A stretch of DNA of 64,000 bases from Aristaeella lactis (GCF_018118585.1 NZ_CP069421.1:2480001-2544000), one strand, 5' to 3'; shown: positions 12,795 through 22,072, numbered from the stretch's first letter. A program made the numbers and translations. Notes: generated from the letters alone by a model not told the origin.

Positions 12795-14783
12795 TTACTG
12801 TTTACGGCCCCTGCGGCGGCGGGAGGAAGCATCCTCCGCGGCAGACTTGACATCCTTTGCCGCATCCTCAACGGCTTCCACAGCTTCCTTTGCTTCTTCA
12901 GCCACGGTTTCCGCGGTTTCTTCAACCGCCGCTTCCGCGTTTTCCACCGTTTCCGTCACGACTTCCGCCGCGGTTTCCGCCGGCTTGTCAGAATACAGCC
13001 TCCGAAGGGTTTCCGCCATCAGCTCACTGCTCTGGGCGGTGTTCTCCGGTTCTTCCTCAGCAGGCTTCTCTTCAGTTTCCTCCGGCTTTTCCTCTTCGGT
13101 TCCGCCGTTGGAGATCTCACTCCTGCGGTTGCGCTTCGGCGCGGTGCTGTAGTCACGGTAGTTGGCGCCTTCCAGGTGATCCATGGCCTTTTTCGATTCG
13201 CTCCGGCTCTTGCCGCGGCGGACCGCGCCGATCAGCAGCAGCACCAGCAGCACACCGGCCACAGCCGCGAAGATCCACTTGGCGGTATCAGCAACAGTTT
13301 CAGCCTGCTCCAGCCACGCGGGTTCAGGCTCTCTGGTCGGAACATCCTCATACTGGGGTTTCATCGGCGTAACCAGCGGTGCCTTTGTGGGTTCCGGTGT
13401 CGGCTCCTGATAGTCAATCCGGATATCATTGCTTTCGAATTTCAGCACCTGATCCAGCTGATCCTTGCAGGAAGCGGTAAACCGGAAAGTGCCCCAATAC
13501 GTTCGCCCATCCCTTTCAGGCAGGTTCGCGTCCACATCCCGAATGAAGGAGGCGCTTTCTCCCGCGGGAATGCTGTCAAAGTGATACAGGGTGGTGTCCA
13601 CCGCCTTCACGGTGATGTCCTTCACTTCCATGGTGCTGTTGTTGCTCACGGTAACTTTCACCCTGGCCGTTCCGGGATTGGTATATACGATACTGCGGTC
13701 CGCTTCAGCTTCCACGCTCAGCGCGATCTGCTGGTTCGGATCCAGGGAAGTGACCGTAACCCGTCCGGTGGCGGTTTCAATGCCTTTGCCGGTGGTGTCT
13801 TCTGCCTTAACCGTAAACTGGATGTCCTGGGTCTTGGTGATCACCAGTTCCGTTTCCTTGGTTTCGGTCTTTCCGGCCGCAACAGTCAGCCCTTCGAAAA
13901 CGGTGCCCAGTTCAGGATCCGTTACGGTAACATTGGTGAAATCAACCGTACCGGAGTTCTTCAGTGTCAGCGTCAGCTTGATCGTGTCGCCGGGCACGCC
14001 GCCCTTTTTGTCCGCCTTCAGGGTAGCGGAGAGGTTTACCACGCCGTATTTGACAGTGGTGCTTTCCACCTTTGTATTGAAAGTCTTTCCGCCGGCTGTA
14101 TAGGAGATGGTCGCCGCACTGGTCAGGTCTTTCTTGGCCATCTTGGCGGTGAAAGTATAGGTTTCCGTTGTCCCGGGCGCGATGGAATCGATCGTGCCGG
14201 TTTTGGAAGAGATACTGGTGTTTTCCTTGATTTTGACGGCAGTCACAGCCGCTGTTCCGGAGTTTGTGATCTCGTAAACAACGCTGACTTCCTGATCTTT
14301 CTGGGCCGTTGTGGGGGTAATGGTTCGTTTGACGGAGATTTCAGGAGCGGCTTCGGTATAGACGATCTTCTTGCGCAGGTTGCTCTTATGGCCCTGCAGC
14401 TTCGGTTCCCCGTTCTCATCAAGCGGACCGTCATAAACGGAATACCGGACCGCAAAGACAACCTTTCCCGCGTCCAGTTCTTCCTGGGTAACAGTCCACT
14501 GGCCCTTCCAGGTCTTGCTGGCGCCCACGGAAAGCGTCGGAGAGCCGAACTCATCAATCTTCTTGCCGCTGGGATAATACAGCGTTACCGGAGCAGGCAG
14601 GTCGCCTTCCCCGACATTGGTCACGGTAATGGATACATCAATTGTTTCCGGACCGGAAAACTTGGTTTTGCTGAAATCCACGGAGGTTTTTATCGGACTG
14701 TCCGCCGCAAGCGCCGCGGATACGCATACCAGGACCAGCGCAATCCCCAGTACCAGTGCAAGGAACAAGTGTTTCCTGTTCAT
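12795..14783 (-). CDS. Surface protein with CARDB/DUF11-like repeats and charged tail
   Basis: The 662-residue product has a signal peptide (1-27, ending ALA), then about four Ig-like repeats of the CARDB/DUF11 type (roughly 30-140, 145-240, 245-345 and 350-455), each rich in beta-strand patterns such as TVTNVGEGDL and EITNSGTAAV. A Pro-rich linker (about 459-490) leads to a single membrane span at 503-521. The remaining 140 residues are predicted cytosolic: a Glu/Pro-rich part, an Ala/Glu/Val amphipathic stretch with repeated EEAK/AVEAVEDA units, and a basic end RRRRGRK. Such topology suggests an envelope protein linked to something inside the cell. No function can be named. It has its own promoter and terminator. 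Confidence 0.72.
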   Translation of the reverse strand: MNRKHLFLALVLGIALVLVCVSAALAADSPIKTSVDFSKTKFSGPETIDVSITVTNVGEGDLPAPVTLYYPSGKKIDEFGSPTLSVGASKTWKGQWTVTQEELDAGKVVFAVRYSVYDGPLDENGEPKLQGHKSNLRKKIVYTEAAPEISVKRTITPTTAQKDQEVSVVYEITNSGTAAVTAVKIKENTSISSKTGTIDSIAPGTTETYTFTAKMAKKDLTSAATISYTAGGKTFNTKVESTTVKYGVVNLSATLKADKKGGVPGDTIKLTLTLKNSGTVDFTNVTVTDPELGTVFEGLTVAAGKTETKETELVITKTQDIQFTVKAEDTTGKGIETATGRVTVTSLDPNQQIALSVEAEADRSIVYTNPGTARVKVTVSNNSTMEVKDITVKAVDTTLYHFDSIPAGESASFIRDVDANLPERDGRTYWGTFRFTASCKDQLDQVLKFESNDIRIDYQEPTPEPTKAPLVTPMKPQYEDVPTREPEPAWLEQAETVADTAKWIFAAVAGVLLVLLLIGAVRRGKSRSESKKAMDHLEGANYRDYSTAPKRNRRSEISNGGTEEEKPEETEEKPAEEEPENTAQSSELMAETLRRLYSDKPAETAAEVVTETVENAEAAVEETAETVAEEAKEAVEAVEDAAKDVKSAAEDASSRRRRGRKQ

Positions 14784-14874
14784 ATTGTATCGGAGCGCGA
14801 AGCTCCTTCCTCCTTCCCCCTGCCGGCAGGACCGGCAGACGTGTCAATATGGATGGATACAGGATATCTACAAT

Positions 14875-14903
14875 ATTTTATCGGGAAAGCACAGACCTGT
14901 CAA
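14875..14903 (-). promoter_or_regulatory. Sigma-A promoter for the surface protein gene
   Basis: Minus strand TTGACA (14903-14898), 17-bp spacer, TAAAAT (14880-14875). The transcript leader of about 85 nt carries a CTGCCGG hairpin and then a GGAAGGAGGAAGGAG ribosome binding region. It is back-to-back with the livJ-type promoter. Confidence 0.7.
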
Positions 14904-14940
14904 GAATACAAAGAACGTACAAAAAACAAGCCTCCGGCGC

Positions 14941-14968
14941 TTTACTCGCCCCAAAACAGGTGTATAAT
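14941..14968 (+). promoter_or_regulatory. Sigma-A promoter for the branched-chain amino acid operon
   Basis: Plus strand TTTACT (14941-14946), 16-bp spacer, TATAAT (14963-14968), about 65 bp before the start codon of the binding protein. No obvious operator is seen next to it. Confidence 0.7.
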
Positions 14969-15033
14969 GAACGATACAAAGTAAAGGGGCTTTGTTACTT
15001 TCATATACCTTAATATACGAGGAGGAAAACCCA

Positions 15034-16164
15034 ATGAAGAAGCTTGTTTCTCTGGCCCTCGCCCTGGTACTGGCCCTGACTGTCTGCTCCGCCTTCGCGG
15101 AAGAAACCGTCACCCTGAAGATCGCCCATATCGGCCCCACCACCGGTGCCGCTGCCCTGTACGGCCTGGCCACCCAGCACGGTGCCGAAATCGCCGTGGA
15201 TGAAATCAACGCCGCCGGCGGAAAATATCAGATTGAACTCATCACCGAAGACGATGAGCACAACGTGGAAAAGGTTATCAACGCCTACAACGCCGCGCTG
15301 GACGCCGGTGCCCAGATGATCCTGGGTTCCACCACCTCCAAGCCCTGCGAAGCAGCGGGTGCCCTGGGATACACCGAACGCGTGTTCTTCCTGACCCCCT
15401 CCGCTTCCTCCACTGCTGTCATCGAGGATAAGGACAACGTCTTCCAGGTTTGCTTCACCGACCCTAACCAGGGTTCCGCTTCCGCCCAGTACATCGCCGA
15501 TCACAAACTGGGCACCAAGATCGCCGTGATCTACAACAACGCCGACGTGTACTCCACCGGTATCCGTGACACCTTTGTTAAGAAGAGCGCGGAACTGGGC
15601 CTGGAGATCGTCAACGAAGAAACCTTCACCGATGAAACCACAGACTTCACCGTTCAGGTTGGCAAGGCCCAGGAAGCCGGTGCTGAAATCGTCTTCCTGC
15701 CCATGTACTACACCCCCGCTTCCCTGATCCTGAAGACCGCCGCCGACAAGAACTACAAGCCCATCTTCTTCGGCGTTGACGGTATGGACGGCATCCTGAG
15801 CGTGGACGGCTTCGACACCTCCCTGGCGGAAGGCGTCATGCTGCTGACCCCCTTCGTTGCCACTTCTGAAGATGAGAACGTGAAAAGCTTCGTTGCCAAG
15901 TATCAGGAAAAGTTCAACGAGACTCCCATCCAGTTCGCCGCGGACGCTTACGACGGCATCTACATCCTGGTTGCCGCCGCTGAGAAAGCCGGCATCACTT
16001 CCGATATGTCCGCTGAAGAAGCCTGCGACCTGCTGATCGCCGCCATGAAGGAAATCGAAGTGACCGGCCTGACCGGCACCATGACCTGGGACGAGTCCGG
16101 CGCTGTTACCAAGACGCCTATGGCCGCCACCATCGTTAACGGCGTATACGTTTTCGAAGACTGA
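15034..16164 (+). CDS. livJ: Branched-chain amino acid ABC transporter binding protein
   Basis: Extracytoplasmic solute receptor of a Liv-type transporter (leucine, isoleucine, valine or related amino acids). The start is the ATG at 15034 after GAGGAGG; an upstream in-frame start lacks such a site. The 376 residues begin with a signal peptide, MKKLVSLALA to AFA, then a periplasmic-binding fold of type I with the family pattern IAHIGPTTGAAALYG near residue 27 and EDDEHNVEKVINAYN. The cysteine in the signal peptide (LTVCS) does not fit a lipobox because Val precedes it, so the protein seems to be cleaved by signal peptidase I. It heads an operon with the permeases and ATPases downstream. Confidence 0.93.
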   Translation: MKKLVSLALALVLALTVCSAFAEETVTLKIAHIGPTTGAAALYGLATQHGAEIAVDEINAAGGKYQIELITEDDEHNVEKVINAYNAALDAGAQMILGSTTSKPCEAAGALGYTERVFFLTPSASSTAVIEDKDNVFQVCFTDPNQGSASAQYIADHKLGTKIAVIYNNADVYSTGIRDTFVKKSAELGLEIVNEETFTDETTDFTVQVGKAQEAGAEIVFLPMYYTPASLILKTAADKNYKPIFFGVDGMDGILSVDGFDTSLAEGVMLLTPFVATSEDENVKSFVAKYQEKFNETPIQFAADAYDGIYILVAAAEKAGITSDMSAEEACDLLIAAMKEIEVTGLTGTMTWDESGAVTKTPMAATIVNGVYVFED

Positions 16165-16185
16165 TCTCCCCTGCGTTTTTTCGCG

Positions 16186-16207
16186 AACCGGTCCTTCTGG
16201 ACCGGTT
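16186..16207 (+). terminator. Hairpin between livJ and livH
   Basis: A 9-bp stem AACCGGTCC with loop TTCT, followed by a weak T-rich stretch, lies between the binding protein gene and the permease gene. It probably acts as a partial terminator or a stabiliser of the upstream mRNA so that the binding protein is made in excess. Confidence 0.55.
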
Positions 16208-16259
16208 TCGCTTGTTTCCTGAATGAATATTCATTTTTTCCGGAGAGGAAAATACCTGT

Positions 16260-17138
16260 ATGATTTTTCTGGATAATCTGATTAACGGCCTCAGCCTTGG
16301 CAGCATCTATGCCATCATCGCCCTGGGCTATACCATGGTGTACGGCATTGCCAAGATGCTGAACTTTGCCCACGGCGACATTATCATGGTCGGCGCGTAT
16401 GTGGCTTTCTGCGGCCTCCAGTACTGGGGCTTCCCCCCGGTCCTGGCTTTCCTGCTGGCCATGCTGGTCTGCACCGTCCTGGGCATCACCATTGAAGGAC
16501 TCGCCTACCGTCCCCTCCGCCAGGCCACGTCCCTGGCCGTGCTGATCACCGCCATCGGTATGAGCTACCTGCTGCAGAACATCGCGCTGATGATCTGGGG
16601 CGCCAATCCCAAGGCCTTCCCCACCACCTTCATCAACAGCACCTCCCTGCACCTGGGACGGATCAACATTTCCTCAGCCACGCTGATCACCATCCTGGTC
16701 AGCATTGTGATCATGGTCCTGCTGACCCTGTTCACCTCCAAGACCAAGCTGGGAAAAGCCATGCGCTGTGTTTCGGAGGATCGCGGCGCCGCTGAACTGA
16801 TGGGCATCAATGTGAACCGGACCATCTCCCTCACCTTTGCCATCGGCTCCGCGCTGGCTGCCATCGCGGGTATCCTGCTCTGCTCCTCCTACCCCATCCT
16901 GCAGCCCACCACCGGTTCCATGCCGGGTATCAAAGCCTTCACCGCCGCCGTGTTCGGCGGGATCGGCTCCATCCCCGGCGCCATGCTGGGCGGCATCCTG
17001 CTGGGTATTATTGAGATTTTCGGTAAGGCTTATATTTCAACCGAACTGGGAGACGCCATCGTCTTCGCCGTGCTGATCATCGTACTGCTGTTCAAGCCGG
17101 CCGGACTGCTGGGCAAGCCCATGCGTGAGAAAGTGTGA
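16260..17138 (+). CDS. livH: Branched-chain amino acid ABC permease LivH
   Basis: One of two membrane subunits of the Liv transporter. The 292-residue product is almost wholly hydrophobic with about eight spans, starts with MIFLDNLINGLSLGSIYAII as in LivH proteins, and has the conserved block NLAHGDI-like sequence here LNFAHGDIIMVGAY near 38-51 and RAVSEDRGAAELMGIN-like sequence here MRCVSEDRGAAELMGIN near 168-184. A ribosome binding site GGAGAGG precedes the ATG. The stop is followed 10 bp later by the livM start. Confidence 0.95.
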   Translation: MIFLDNLINGLSLGSIYAIIALGYTMVYGIAKMLNFAHGDIIMVGAYVAFCGLQYWGFPPVLAFLLAMLVCTVLGITIEGLAYRPLRQATSLAVLITAIGMSYLLQNIALMIWGANPKAFPTTFINSTSLHLGRINISSATLITILVSIVIMVLLTLFTSKTKLGKAMRCVSEDRGAAELMGINVNRTISLTFAIGSALAAIAGILLCSSYPILQPTTGSMPGIKAFTAAVFGGIGSIPGAMLGGILLGIIEIFGKAYISTELGDAIVFAVLIIVLLFKPAGLLGKPMREKV

Positions 17139-17148
17139 GGTGGGGAAA

Positions 17149-18231
17149 ATGACAAAAGCAAAACGCAAACGCCTCATCTACAACCTGATCACCTTCGGCC
17201 TGGTCATCGCCGCCTTCCTGATCCTGCAGAACATGATCGCCGCCAAAGCGATCAGCCGTTCCCTGAAGGGACAGCTGGTACCGATCTGTGCCTGGATCGT
17301 GATGGCGGTTTCCCTGAACCTGGTCATCGGTTTCTCCGGAGAGCTGAGCCTCGGCCACGCCGGATTCATGAGTATCGGTGCCTACACCGGTGCCATCATC
17401 AGCGGCTGGCTGCTGGCTGCCTTTGATATGCAGGATCCCACCCTGCGCCTGGTCCTTGCCATCCTGGCCGGCGGTATCATTGCCGGAATCTTCGGCGTGC
17501 TGATCGGCATTCCCGTGCTCCGGCTGCGGGGCGACTACCTGGCCATCGTCACGCTGGCCTTCGGTGAGATCATCCGGAACCTGGTCAACGTGCTGTATGT
17601 GGGCACGGCGGACGGAAAGGTTCACTTCTCCTTCCTGAACAAAGACCTGCCCGCGGATGTCACAATGCTGGTGGACGGCGCCAAAGGCGCAGTTAAGATC
17701 AAGCCGATCTCCACCTTCACCGTGGGCTTCGTTCTGGTCCTGGTCACGCTGGTGATCGTGCTGAACCTGGTCAATTCCCGGGCAGGCCGGGCCATCCAGG
17801 CCACCCGTGACAACCGGATCGCCGCTGAATCCATGGGCGTATCCGTAACCAAATACAAAATGATGGCCTTCGTTACCGCCGCAGTGCTGGCCGGCATGGC
17901 CGGAGCGCTTTACGGGCTGAACTCCTCCACCGTGGTGCCGACACAGTTCACCTTCAACCAGAGCATCAACGTGCTGGTCTTCGTCGTGCTGGGCGGCCTG
18001 GGCAACGTGCTGGGTTCCATCATCTCCGCCACCTTCCTGACGGTTCTGCCGGAAGTCCTGCGTGAATTCGCGGACTACCGGATGCTGGTTTACGCGGTGG
18101 TGCTGATCCTGGTGATGATCTTCACCAACAATCCCACCACCCGGTCAATCGCCAACCACCTGTTTGCTCCCGTCAAAAACCTGTTCCGTGGGAAGCAGAA
18201 GGAATCCATCGGAGGAGGTGAAGCCAAATGA
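17149..18231 (+). CDS. livM: Branched-chain amino acid ABC permease LivM
   Basis: Second membrane subunit of the Liv transporter. I chose the ATG at 17149, preceded by GAGGTGG, over a GTG at 17125 that would overlap livH. The 360 residues contain about nine hydrophobic segments and the family motifs GFSGELSLGHAGFMSIGAY near 58-76 and RLRGDYLAIVTLAFGEI near 124-140, with ESMGVSVTKYK later. The last codons overlap the livG start (ATGA). Confidence 0.95.
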   Translation: MTKAKRKRLIYNLITFGLVIAAFLILQNMIAAKAISRSLKGQLVPICAWIVMAVSLNLVIGFSGELSLGHAGFMSIGAYTGAIISGWLLAAFDMQDPTLRLVLAILAGGIIAGIFGVLIGIPVLRLRGDYLAIVTLAFGEIIRNLVNVLYVGTADGKVHFSFLNKDLPADVTMLVDGAKGAVKIKPISTFTVGFVLVLVTLVIVLNLVNSRAGRAIQATRDNRIAAESMGVSVTKYKMMAFVTAAVLAGMAGALYGLNSSTVVPTQFTFNQSINVLVFVVLGGLGNVLGSIISATFLTVLPEVLREFADYRMLVYAVVLILVMIFTNNPTTRSIANHLFAPVKNLFRGKQKESIGGGEAK

Positions 18232-19085
18232 CACAGGTAAAGAAACACCGTTCCGATACCAAAATGGTTCCGGTGCCTTCCCATTCCATCGTTCCGGAGC
18301 GGGATGTCAATGAAATCCCGGTGCTGGAAACCCGTCATCTGGGCATCGAATTCGGCGGCCTGAAAGCCGTGGATGACTTCAACCTGACCATCGGCAAAAC
18401 CGAGATCGCCGGCCTGATCGGTCCGAACGGTGCCGGCAAGACCACCGTTTTTAACCTGCTGACCAAAGTGTATGAGCCCACCAGCGGCGCCGTCCTTATC
18501 AACGGCCAGGACCTGCACGGCATGAGCATTGTGCAGGCTTCCCGGCTGGGCATCGCCCGGACCTTCCAGAACATCCGCCTGTTTGACAAAATGACGGTGG
18601 AAGAGAACGTCCGGATCGGCCTGCATAACCAGATCAAGTATGATATGTTCAGCGGCATCCTCCGGCTTCCGCGCTACTGGAAACAGGAAAAGCGCCAGCA
18701 TGAGCGGGCCATGGAGCTGCTGGATATCTTCGGCATGCAGGACCTGGCGGACGAGGTGTCCGGCAGCCTGCCCTACGGTGCGCAGCGCCGGCTGGAGATC
18801 GTCCGGGCGCTGGCCACAGAGCCCAGGCTCCTGCTGCTGGATGAGCCGGCCGCGGGCATGAATCCCCATGAAACGGAAGAGCTGATGGAGAACATCGCCA
18901 AGATCCGGGACCAGTTCGGTATCGCAATCCTGCTGATCGAGCATGACATGAGCCTGGTCATGGGCGTTTGCGAAGGCATCTGCGTGCTGAACTTCGGCCG
19001 CGTGATCGCCAAGGGCACCGCCGATGAGATCCAGGCGAATCCCGCCGTCATCGAAGCCTATCTGGGCAAGAAAAAGGAGGGCTGA
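18228..19085 (+). CDS. livG: Branched-chain amino acid ABC ATPase LivG
   Basis: First nucleotide-binding subunit of the Liv transporter. Its ATG overlaps the livM stop by four bases. Walker A is GPNGAGKTT near residue 65, the Q-loop lies in ARTFQNIRLF, the signature is the LivG form LPYGAQRRLEIVRAL near 182, Walker B is LLLLDEP, and the switch His is in IEHDMSLV. The N-terminus has about 30 extra polar residues before the ABC domain begins at VLETRHLGIEFGG. It is followed two bases later by livF. Confidence 0.96.
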   Translation: MTQVKKHRSDTKMVPVPSHSIVPERDVNEIPVLETRHLGIEFGGLKAVDDFNLTIGKTEIAGLIGPNGAGKTTVFNLLTKVYEPTSGAVLINGQDLHGMSIVQASRLGIARTFQNIRLFDKMTVEENVRIGLHNQIKYDMFSGILRLPRYWKQEKRQHERAMELLDIFGMQDLADEVSGSLPYGAQRRLEIVRALATEPRLLLLDEPAAGMNPHETEELMENIAKIRDQFGIAILLIEHDMSLVMGVCEGICVLNFGRVIAKGTADEIQANPAVIEAYLGKKKEG

Positions 19086-19087
19086 AG

Positions 19088-19819
19088 ATGAGCGAAGTCA
19101 AAAACCAGGATCTGCCCCTGCTGAAGGTAAAGGACCTGCACGTATACTACGGGGCCATTCATGCTGTGAAAGGCATCAGCCTGGAAGTCCGCGAGGGTGA
19201 GATCGTCACCCTGATCGGCGCCAACGGCGCCGGCAAATCCACCACCCTGAACACCATTGCCGGTCTGCTGAAGCCCCGCCAGGGCTCCATCGTGCTGGGC
19301 GGCGTTCCCGTGGACGGAACCAACGCTAATAAAATGGTCTACAAAGGCCTGAGCCTCTGTCCGGAAGGCCGCCGGATCTTCCAGCACATGACCGTGCGGG
19401 AAAACCTGGAGATGGGCGCCTACAGCCGTCCCAATGAAGAAATTGAAGCCTCCCTTGAGGATGCGTTCCGCCGTTTCCCGCGCCTGAAGGAACGGGAAAA
19501 GCAGATCGGCGGCACCCTGTCCGGCGGCGAGCAGCAGATGCTGGCCATGGCCCGGGCCCTGATGAGCAAGCCGAAGCTGATGATGCTGGACGAGCCCTCC
19601 ATGGGTCTTGCTCCCATCCTGGTGGACCAGATCTTCGATATCATCCGGGAGCTGCACGAATCCGGCGTTACCATCCTGCTGGTAGAGCAGAACGCCCAGA
19701 TGGCCCTCTCCGTAGCGGACCGGGCATACGTGCTGGAAACCGGCCGGATCTCCATGTCCGGCAACGCCGCCGAACTCCTGCAGAACGACGACGTCCGGAA
19801 GGCTTATCTCGGAAACTGA
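19088..19819 (+). CDS. livF: Branched-chain amino acid ABC ATPase LivF
   Basis: Second nucleotide-binding subunit of the Liv transporter, last gene of the operon. The 243 residues carry Walker A GANGAGKST near 48, the signature LSGGEQQMLAMARAL near 145, Walker B LMMLDEPSMGLAP and the LivF-type ending VEQNAQMALSVADRAYVLE. A strong terminator follows after the stop. Confidence 0.96.
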   Translation: MSEVKNQDLPLLKVKDLHVYYGAIHAVKGISLEVREGEIVTLIGANGAGKSTTLNTIAGLLKPRQGSIVLGGVPVDGTNANKMVYKGLSLCPEGRRIFQHMTVRENLEMGAYSRPNEEIEASLEDAFRRFPRLKEREKQIGGTLSGGEQQMLAMARALMSKPKLMMLDEPSMGLAPILVDQIFDIIRELHESGVTILLVEQNAQMALSVADRAYVLETGRISMSGNAAELLQNDDVRKAYLGN

Positions 19820-19834
19820 TCCCTGAATATCAAA

Positions 19835-19861
19835 CGCCCTGCTGTCTTAAACAGCAGGGCG
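19835..19861 (+). terminator. Terminator of the liv operon
   Basis: An 11-bp perfect stem, CGCCCTGCTGT with its complement around CTTAA, then TATACTTTTTCT. The A-rich left flank (CAAA) is too short to make it a clear terminator for the convergent minus-strand gene, though it may serve both. Confidence 0.88.
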
Positions 19862-19875
19862 TATACTTTTTCTGT

Positions 19876-20691
19876 TCAGTTCTGTTCCGGATCATCCGGC
19901 GGCGCGTCAAACAGGGAATCCATGCTGATCTGTCCGGGTGAATCCTCCGGTTCCGGGGTATAGACAGGCCTGGAAGCCGGACGCCTTGTCCGCGGTTCCG
20001 CGGGGATCACCAGCGAGGCCGGAAGCCGGACCTTCCGTTTCTTTCCAAGCTTGTCCCGGGTGACAGACATCACGTCATCCCAGATAAAGGGCGTGCAGGC
20101 GGCCGCGATCCGCAGCCACCAGGACGGCGCGTAGTACAGGATCATACATTTCTCGGGCCACAGCTGCACACGGGCTACATCCTTCCATGCCAGGTCCTTC
20201 TCGCTCAGTTTCAACACAGGCGCGCCGTTTCCCCCGGCCATGTTCCGCAGCAGCGCGGGAGACCGCAGCCTGGCGATCAGCTTTACCGGTGTGGGATCCG
20301 GCAGGTAGTGGATTTCATGGATTCCGCGGTTATCCACCACATAATCCGTCAGTTCTTTTCCCTGCAGAATCAGGGCCGCGAGGGCCAGCACCAGGATCGT
20401 TCCCAGCAGGACCAGCAGCACCACGGGGAACCCGGAAACCAGCAGCTGTTCCACCGCGCCGATACCCCCGGATATCCCCTCCGCAGCCAGCACCAGCAGC
20501 AGGATAAACAGCGCCGCGGGCAGCAGCACCCGCATCAGCGCGTTCCAGCACATCCAGTCCTTCACCGGTGTACGCTCCACGCACCAGGCGGCATGGGCGG
20601 AATTCTTTCCCAGCCTGCTTCCGCAGAAAGGGCAGACCTCCCCGGGATCCACTTCCCTGGCGCATTTTTTACAATAGGCTGTCAGTGCCAT
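19876..20691 (-). CDS. Zinc-ribbon membrane protein, function unknown
   Basis: A 271-residue product from the ATG at 20691, which has GGAG eight bases upstream; a start 18 codons earlier is possible but less likely. Residues 5-26 form a zinc ribbon, CKKC then CPFCG. Two hydrophobic segments follow at about 55-75 and 85-110, then a PH-like or beta-rich cytosolic part with DYVVDNRGIHEIHY and WKDVARVQLWPEK, and a Pro-rich acidic tail. Zinc ribbons joined to membrane segments are common in Bacillota and often uncharacterised. It stands alone between convergent liv genes and a secreted orphan. Confidence 0.65.
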   Translation of the reverse strand: MALTAYCKKCAREVDPGEVCPFCGSRLGKNSAHAAWCVERTPVKDWMCWNALMRVLLPAALFILLLVLAAEGISGGIGAVEQLLVSGFPVVLLVLLGTILVLALAALILQGKELTDYVVDNRGIHEIHYLPDPTPVKLIARLRSPALLRNMAGGNGAPVLKLSEKDLAWKDVARVQLWPEKCMILYYAPSWWLRIAAACTPFIWDDVMSVTRDKLGKKRKVRLPASLVIPAEPRTRRPASRPVYTPEPEDSPGQISMDSLFDAPPDDPEQN

Positions 20692-20759
20692 CCTTTTCGC
20701 TCCGTTCCGGTTGATACCCTTATTGTATCCTTTCCCGGACGGCATTTCAAGGCGAACAA

Positions 20760-20788
20760 AATCCGGCTGTTTATCATACAGCCGGATT
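20760..20788 (-). terminator. Terminator of the secreted orphan gene
   Basis: An 11-bp stem AATCCGGCTGT with its complement and a 7-nt loop lies just past the stop at 20812. On the minus strand it runs into TTTTGTTC. Confidence 0.85.
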
Positions 20789-20811
20789 AATAGTGATGGT
20801 AAACGGGTGAT

Positions 20812-21945
20812 TCAGCAGCCGATCTGCAGGCCGTAATCCTCCCCGCTTTGATCCAGCAGGAAGAAAGGAATCGCCGCAGGCCGGATCACGTCCGGATGCT
20901 CCCGGTTATACAGGAATACCCAGGGTGTACCGTTCGGAGCCAGGTAAATATCCGCTTCACATCCGTTATAATCCGGATCGATATCCCGGACATCCAATGC
21001 CGTTACGTTCATATTCTCATCCAGCGTCATCGCAAAAACCGAGCAGACTTTCCGGTCCGGTTCCACAGCGCTTCCATACAGGATCCTGGTTCCTGTTCCG
21101 GGATCTGTATATATCCTCTGGGGCGTGACAAACACACGGTCACCCTTCATCTGATATACCCGGTCACACTTTCCGTCCCTGTCATAATGGGTCAGCCTGA
21201 CCGGGGAATAATCCCTTTCCAGCGTCCACTCAGCGATATCCCATTGCGAAGTAAAGAATCCGCCCTGTCCGTCCGGCAGGAACCGGTCACACCAGAGAGG
21301 ATCCTCTATCCTGTACCGGATGTTCCCGTGATCCAGGCACAACACCGCCGTATCCTCCTCTTCCAGATTGAAGTACCGCGTCAGGAAAACTTCATCCGCA
21401 AGGGCTATACAGCTCCCATTCCGGAGTATATCCGCCAGTTCACGGGAAATACAGGTGTCTTTTCCGTTATACCGGATCCGCGCGTATTCATCCGTCCGAT
21501 AGAAAACAATCCGGTTATCCCAGCGCGTCGCGTATACCCGCTCTTTCAGCGGAGTGATCCGGGTCAGTCCTTCCTCCGTCCATTCCGCCTGTGCGTTGGG
21601 CGGCGGAAATTTATCCGTTGACTGTTCCTCCGAAGGGATACGGCACAGCATGGAAAAAGACCCGTCGCCCTCAAAAACCGGTTCAACCGGTGTGACGCTG
21701 TCATAATCCCCCTCCGGCACCAGTGTCCTGAGCAGCTTCCCGTCCCGGTACCAGCTGACATGCCAGGGCAGCGGATTATACACACGAACAATCACATTAT
21801 GGGCATCCAGCGGAAAAATCTCCCACTTCTGCAGGTTCTCCAGCTTATCCCCGACCGTCAGCCGGTACTGATCGTATTCCGCCAGCGCGGAAGCAGAGAA
21901 CAGAAATACCATGATCAGACCTAAACAACACAGTTTTCGAAGCAC
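20812..21945 (-). CDS. Secreted protein of unknown function
   Basis: I do not recognise this family. The 377-residue product has a signal peptide of about 22 residues (ends ALA before EYDQY) and no membrane span after it. The remainder is rich in aromatic and charged residues with short repeating blocks such as RYNGKDTCI, VFLTRYFNLEEED, DPLWCDRFLPDGQGG and APNGTPWVFLYN, a pattern that would fit a beta-propeller-like fold, though I cannot count blades with confidence. It ends with a Cys (LQIGC). It is monocistronic, with its own terminator, and faces away from feoAB. Confidence 0.6.
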   Translation of the reverse strand: MLRKLCCLGLIMVFLFSASALAEYDQYRLTVGDKLENLQKWEIFPLDAHNVIVRVYNPLPWHVSWYRDGKLLRTLVPEGDYDSVTPVEPVFEGDGSFSMLCRIPSEEQSTDKFPPPNAQAEWTEEGLTRITPLKERVYATRWDNRIVFYRTDEYARIRYNGKDTCISRELADILRNGSCIALADEVFLTRYFNLEEEDTAVLCLDHGNIRYRIEDPLWCDRFLPDGQGGFFTSQWDIAEWTLERDYSPVRLTHYDRDGKCDRVYQMKGDRVFVTPQRIYTDPGTGTRILYGSAVEPDRKVCSVFAMTLDENMNVTALDVRDIDPDYNGCEADIYLAPNGTPWVFLYNREHPDVIRPAAIPFFLLDQSGEDYGLQIGC

Positions 21946-22056
21946 AAAAACACCTCCTGTCTATACAGACGAATCAGAGGGATATTTTGATGCCCCTGTT
22001 TCACTTTTGACTGACCATTTCCGGGACTGATCCAAAAAAGTTTTATATTTTTTCTT

Positions 22057-22072
22057 GTTAGATATTGCTAAC
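22057..22072. promoter_or_regulatory. Inverted repeat before feoAB, likely metal-regulator operator
   Basis: GTTAG and CTAAC flank a 6-bp centre, 66 bp before the feoAB start. The arms resemble DtxR/IdeR-type iron boxes (TTAGGTTAG...). They overlap a possible promoter with TTGTTA (22056-22061) and TAAATA 17 bp later. Iron-dependent repression is the natural reading but is inferred. Confidence 0.5.

Noticed and set aside
10135-13152. Open frame of about 1005 codons on the plus strand opposite secA and the surface gene
   Set aside because: Spans two real minus-strand genes and the gap between them; composition is that of antisense sequence.
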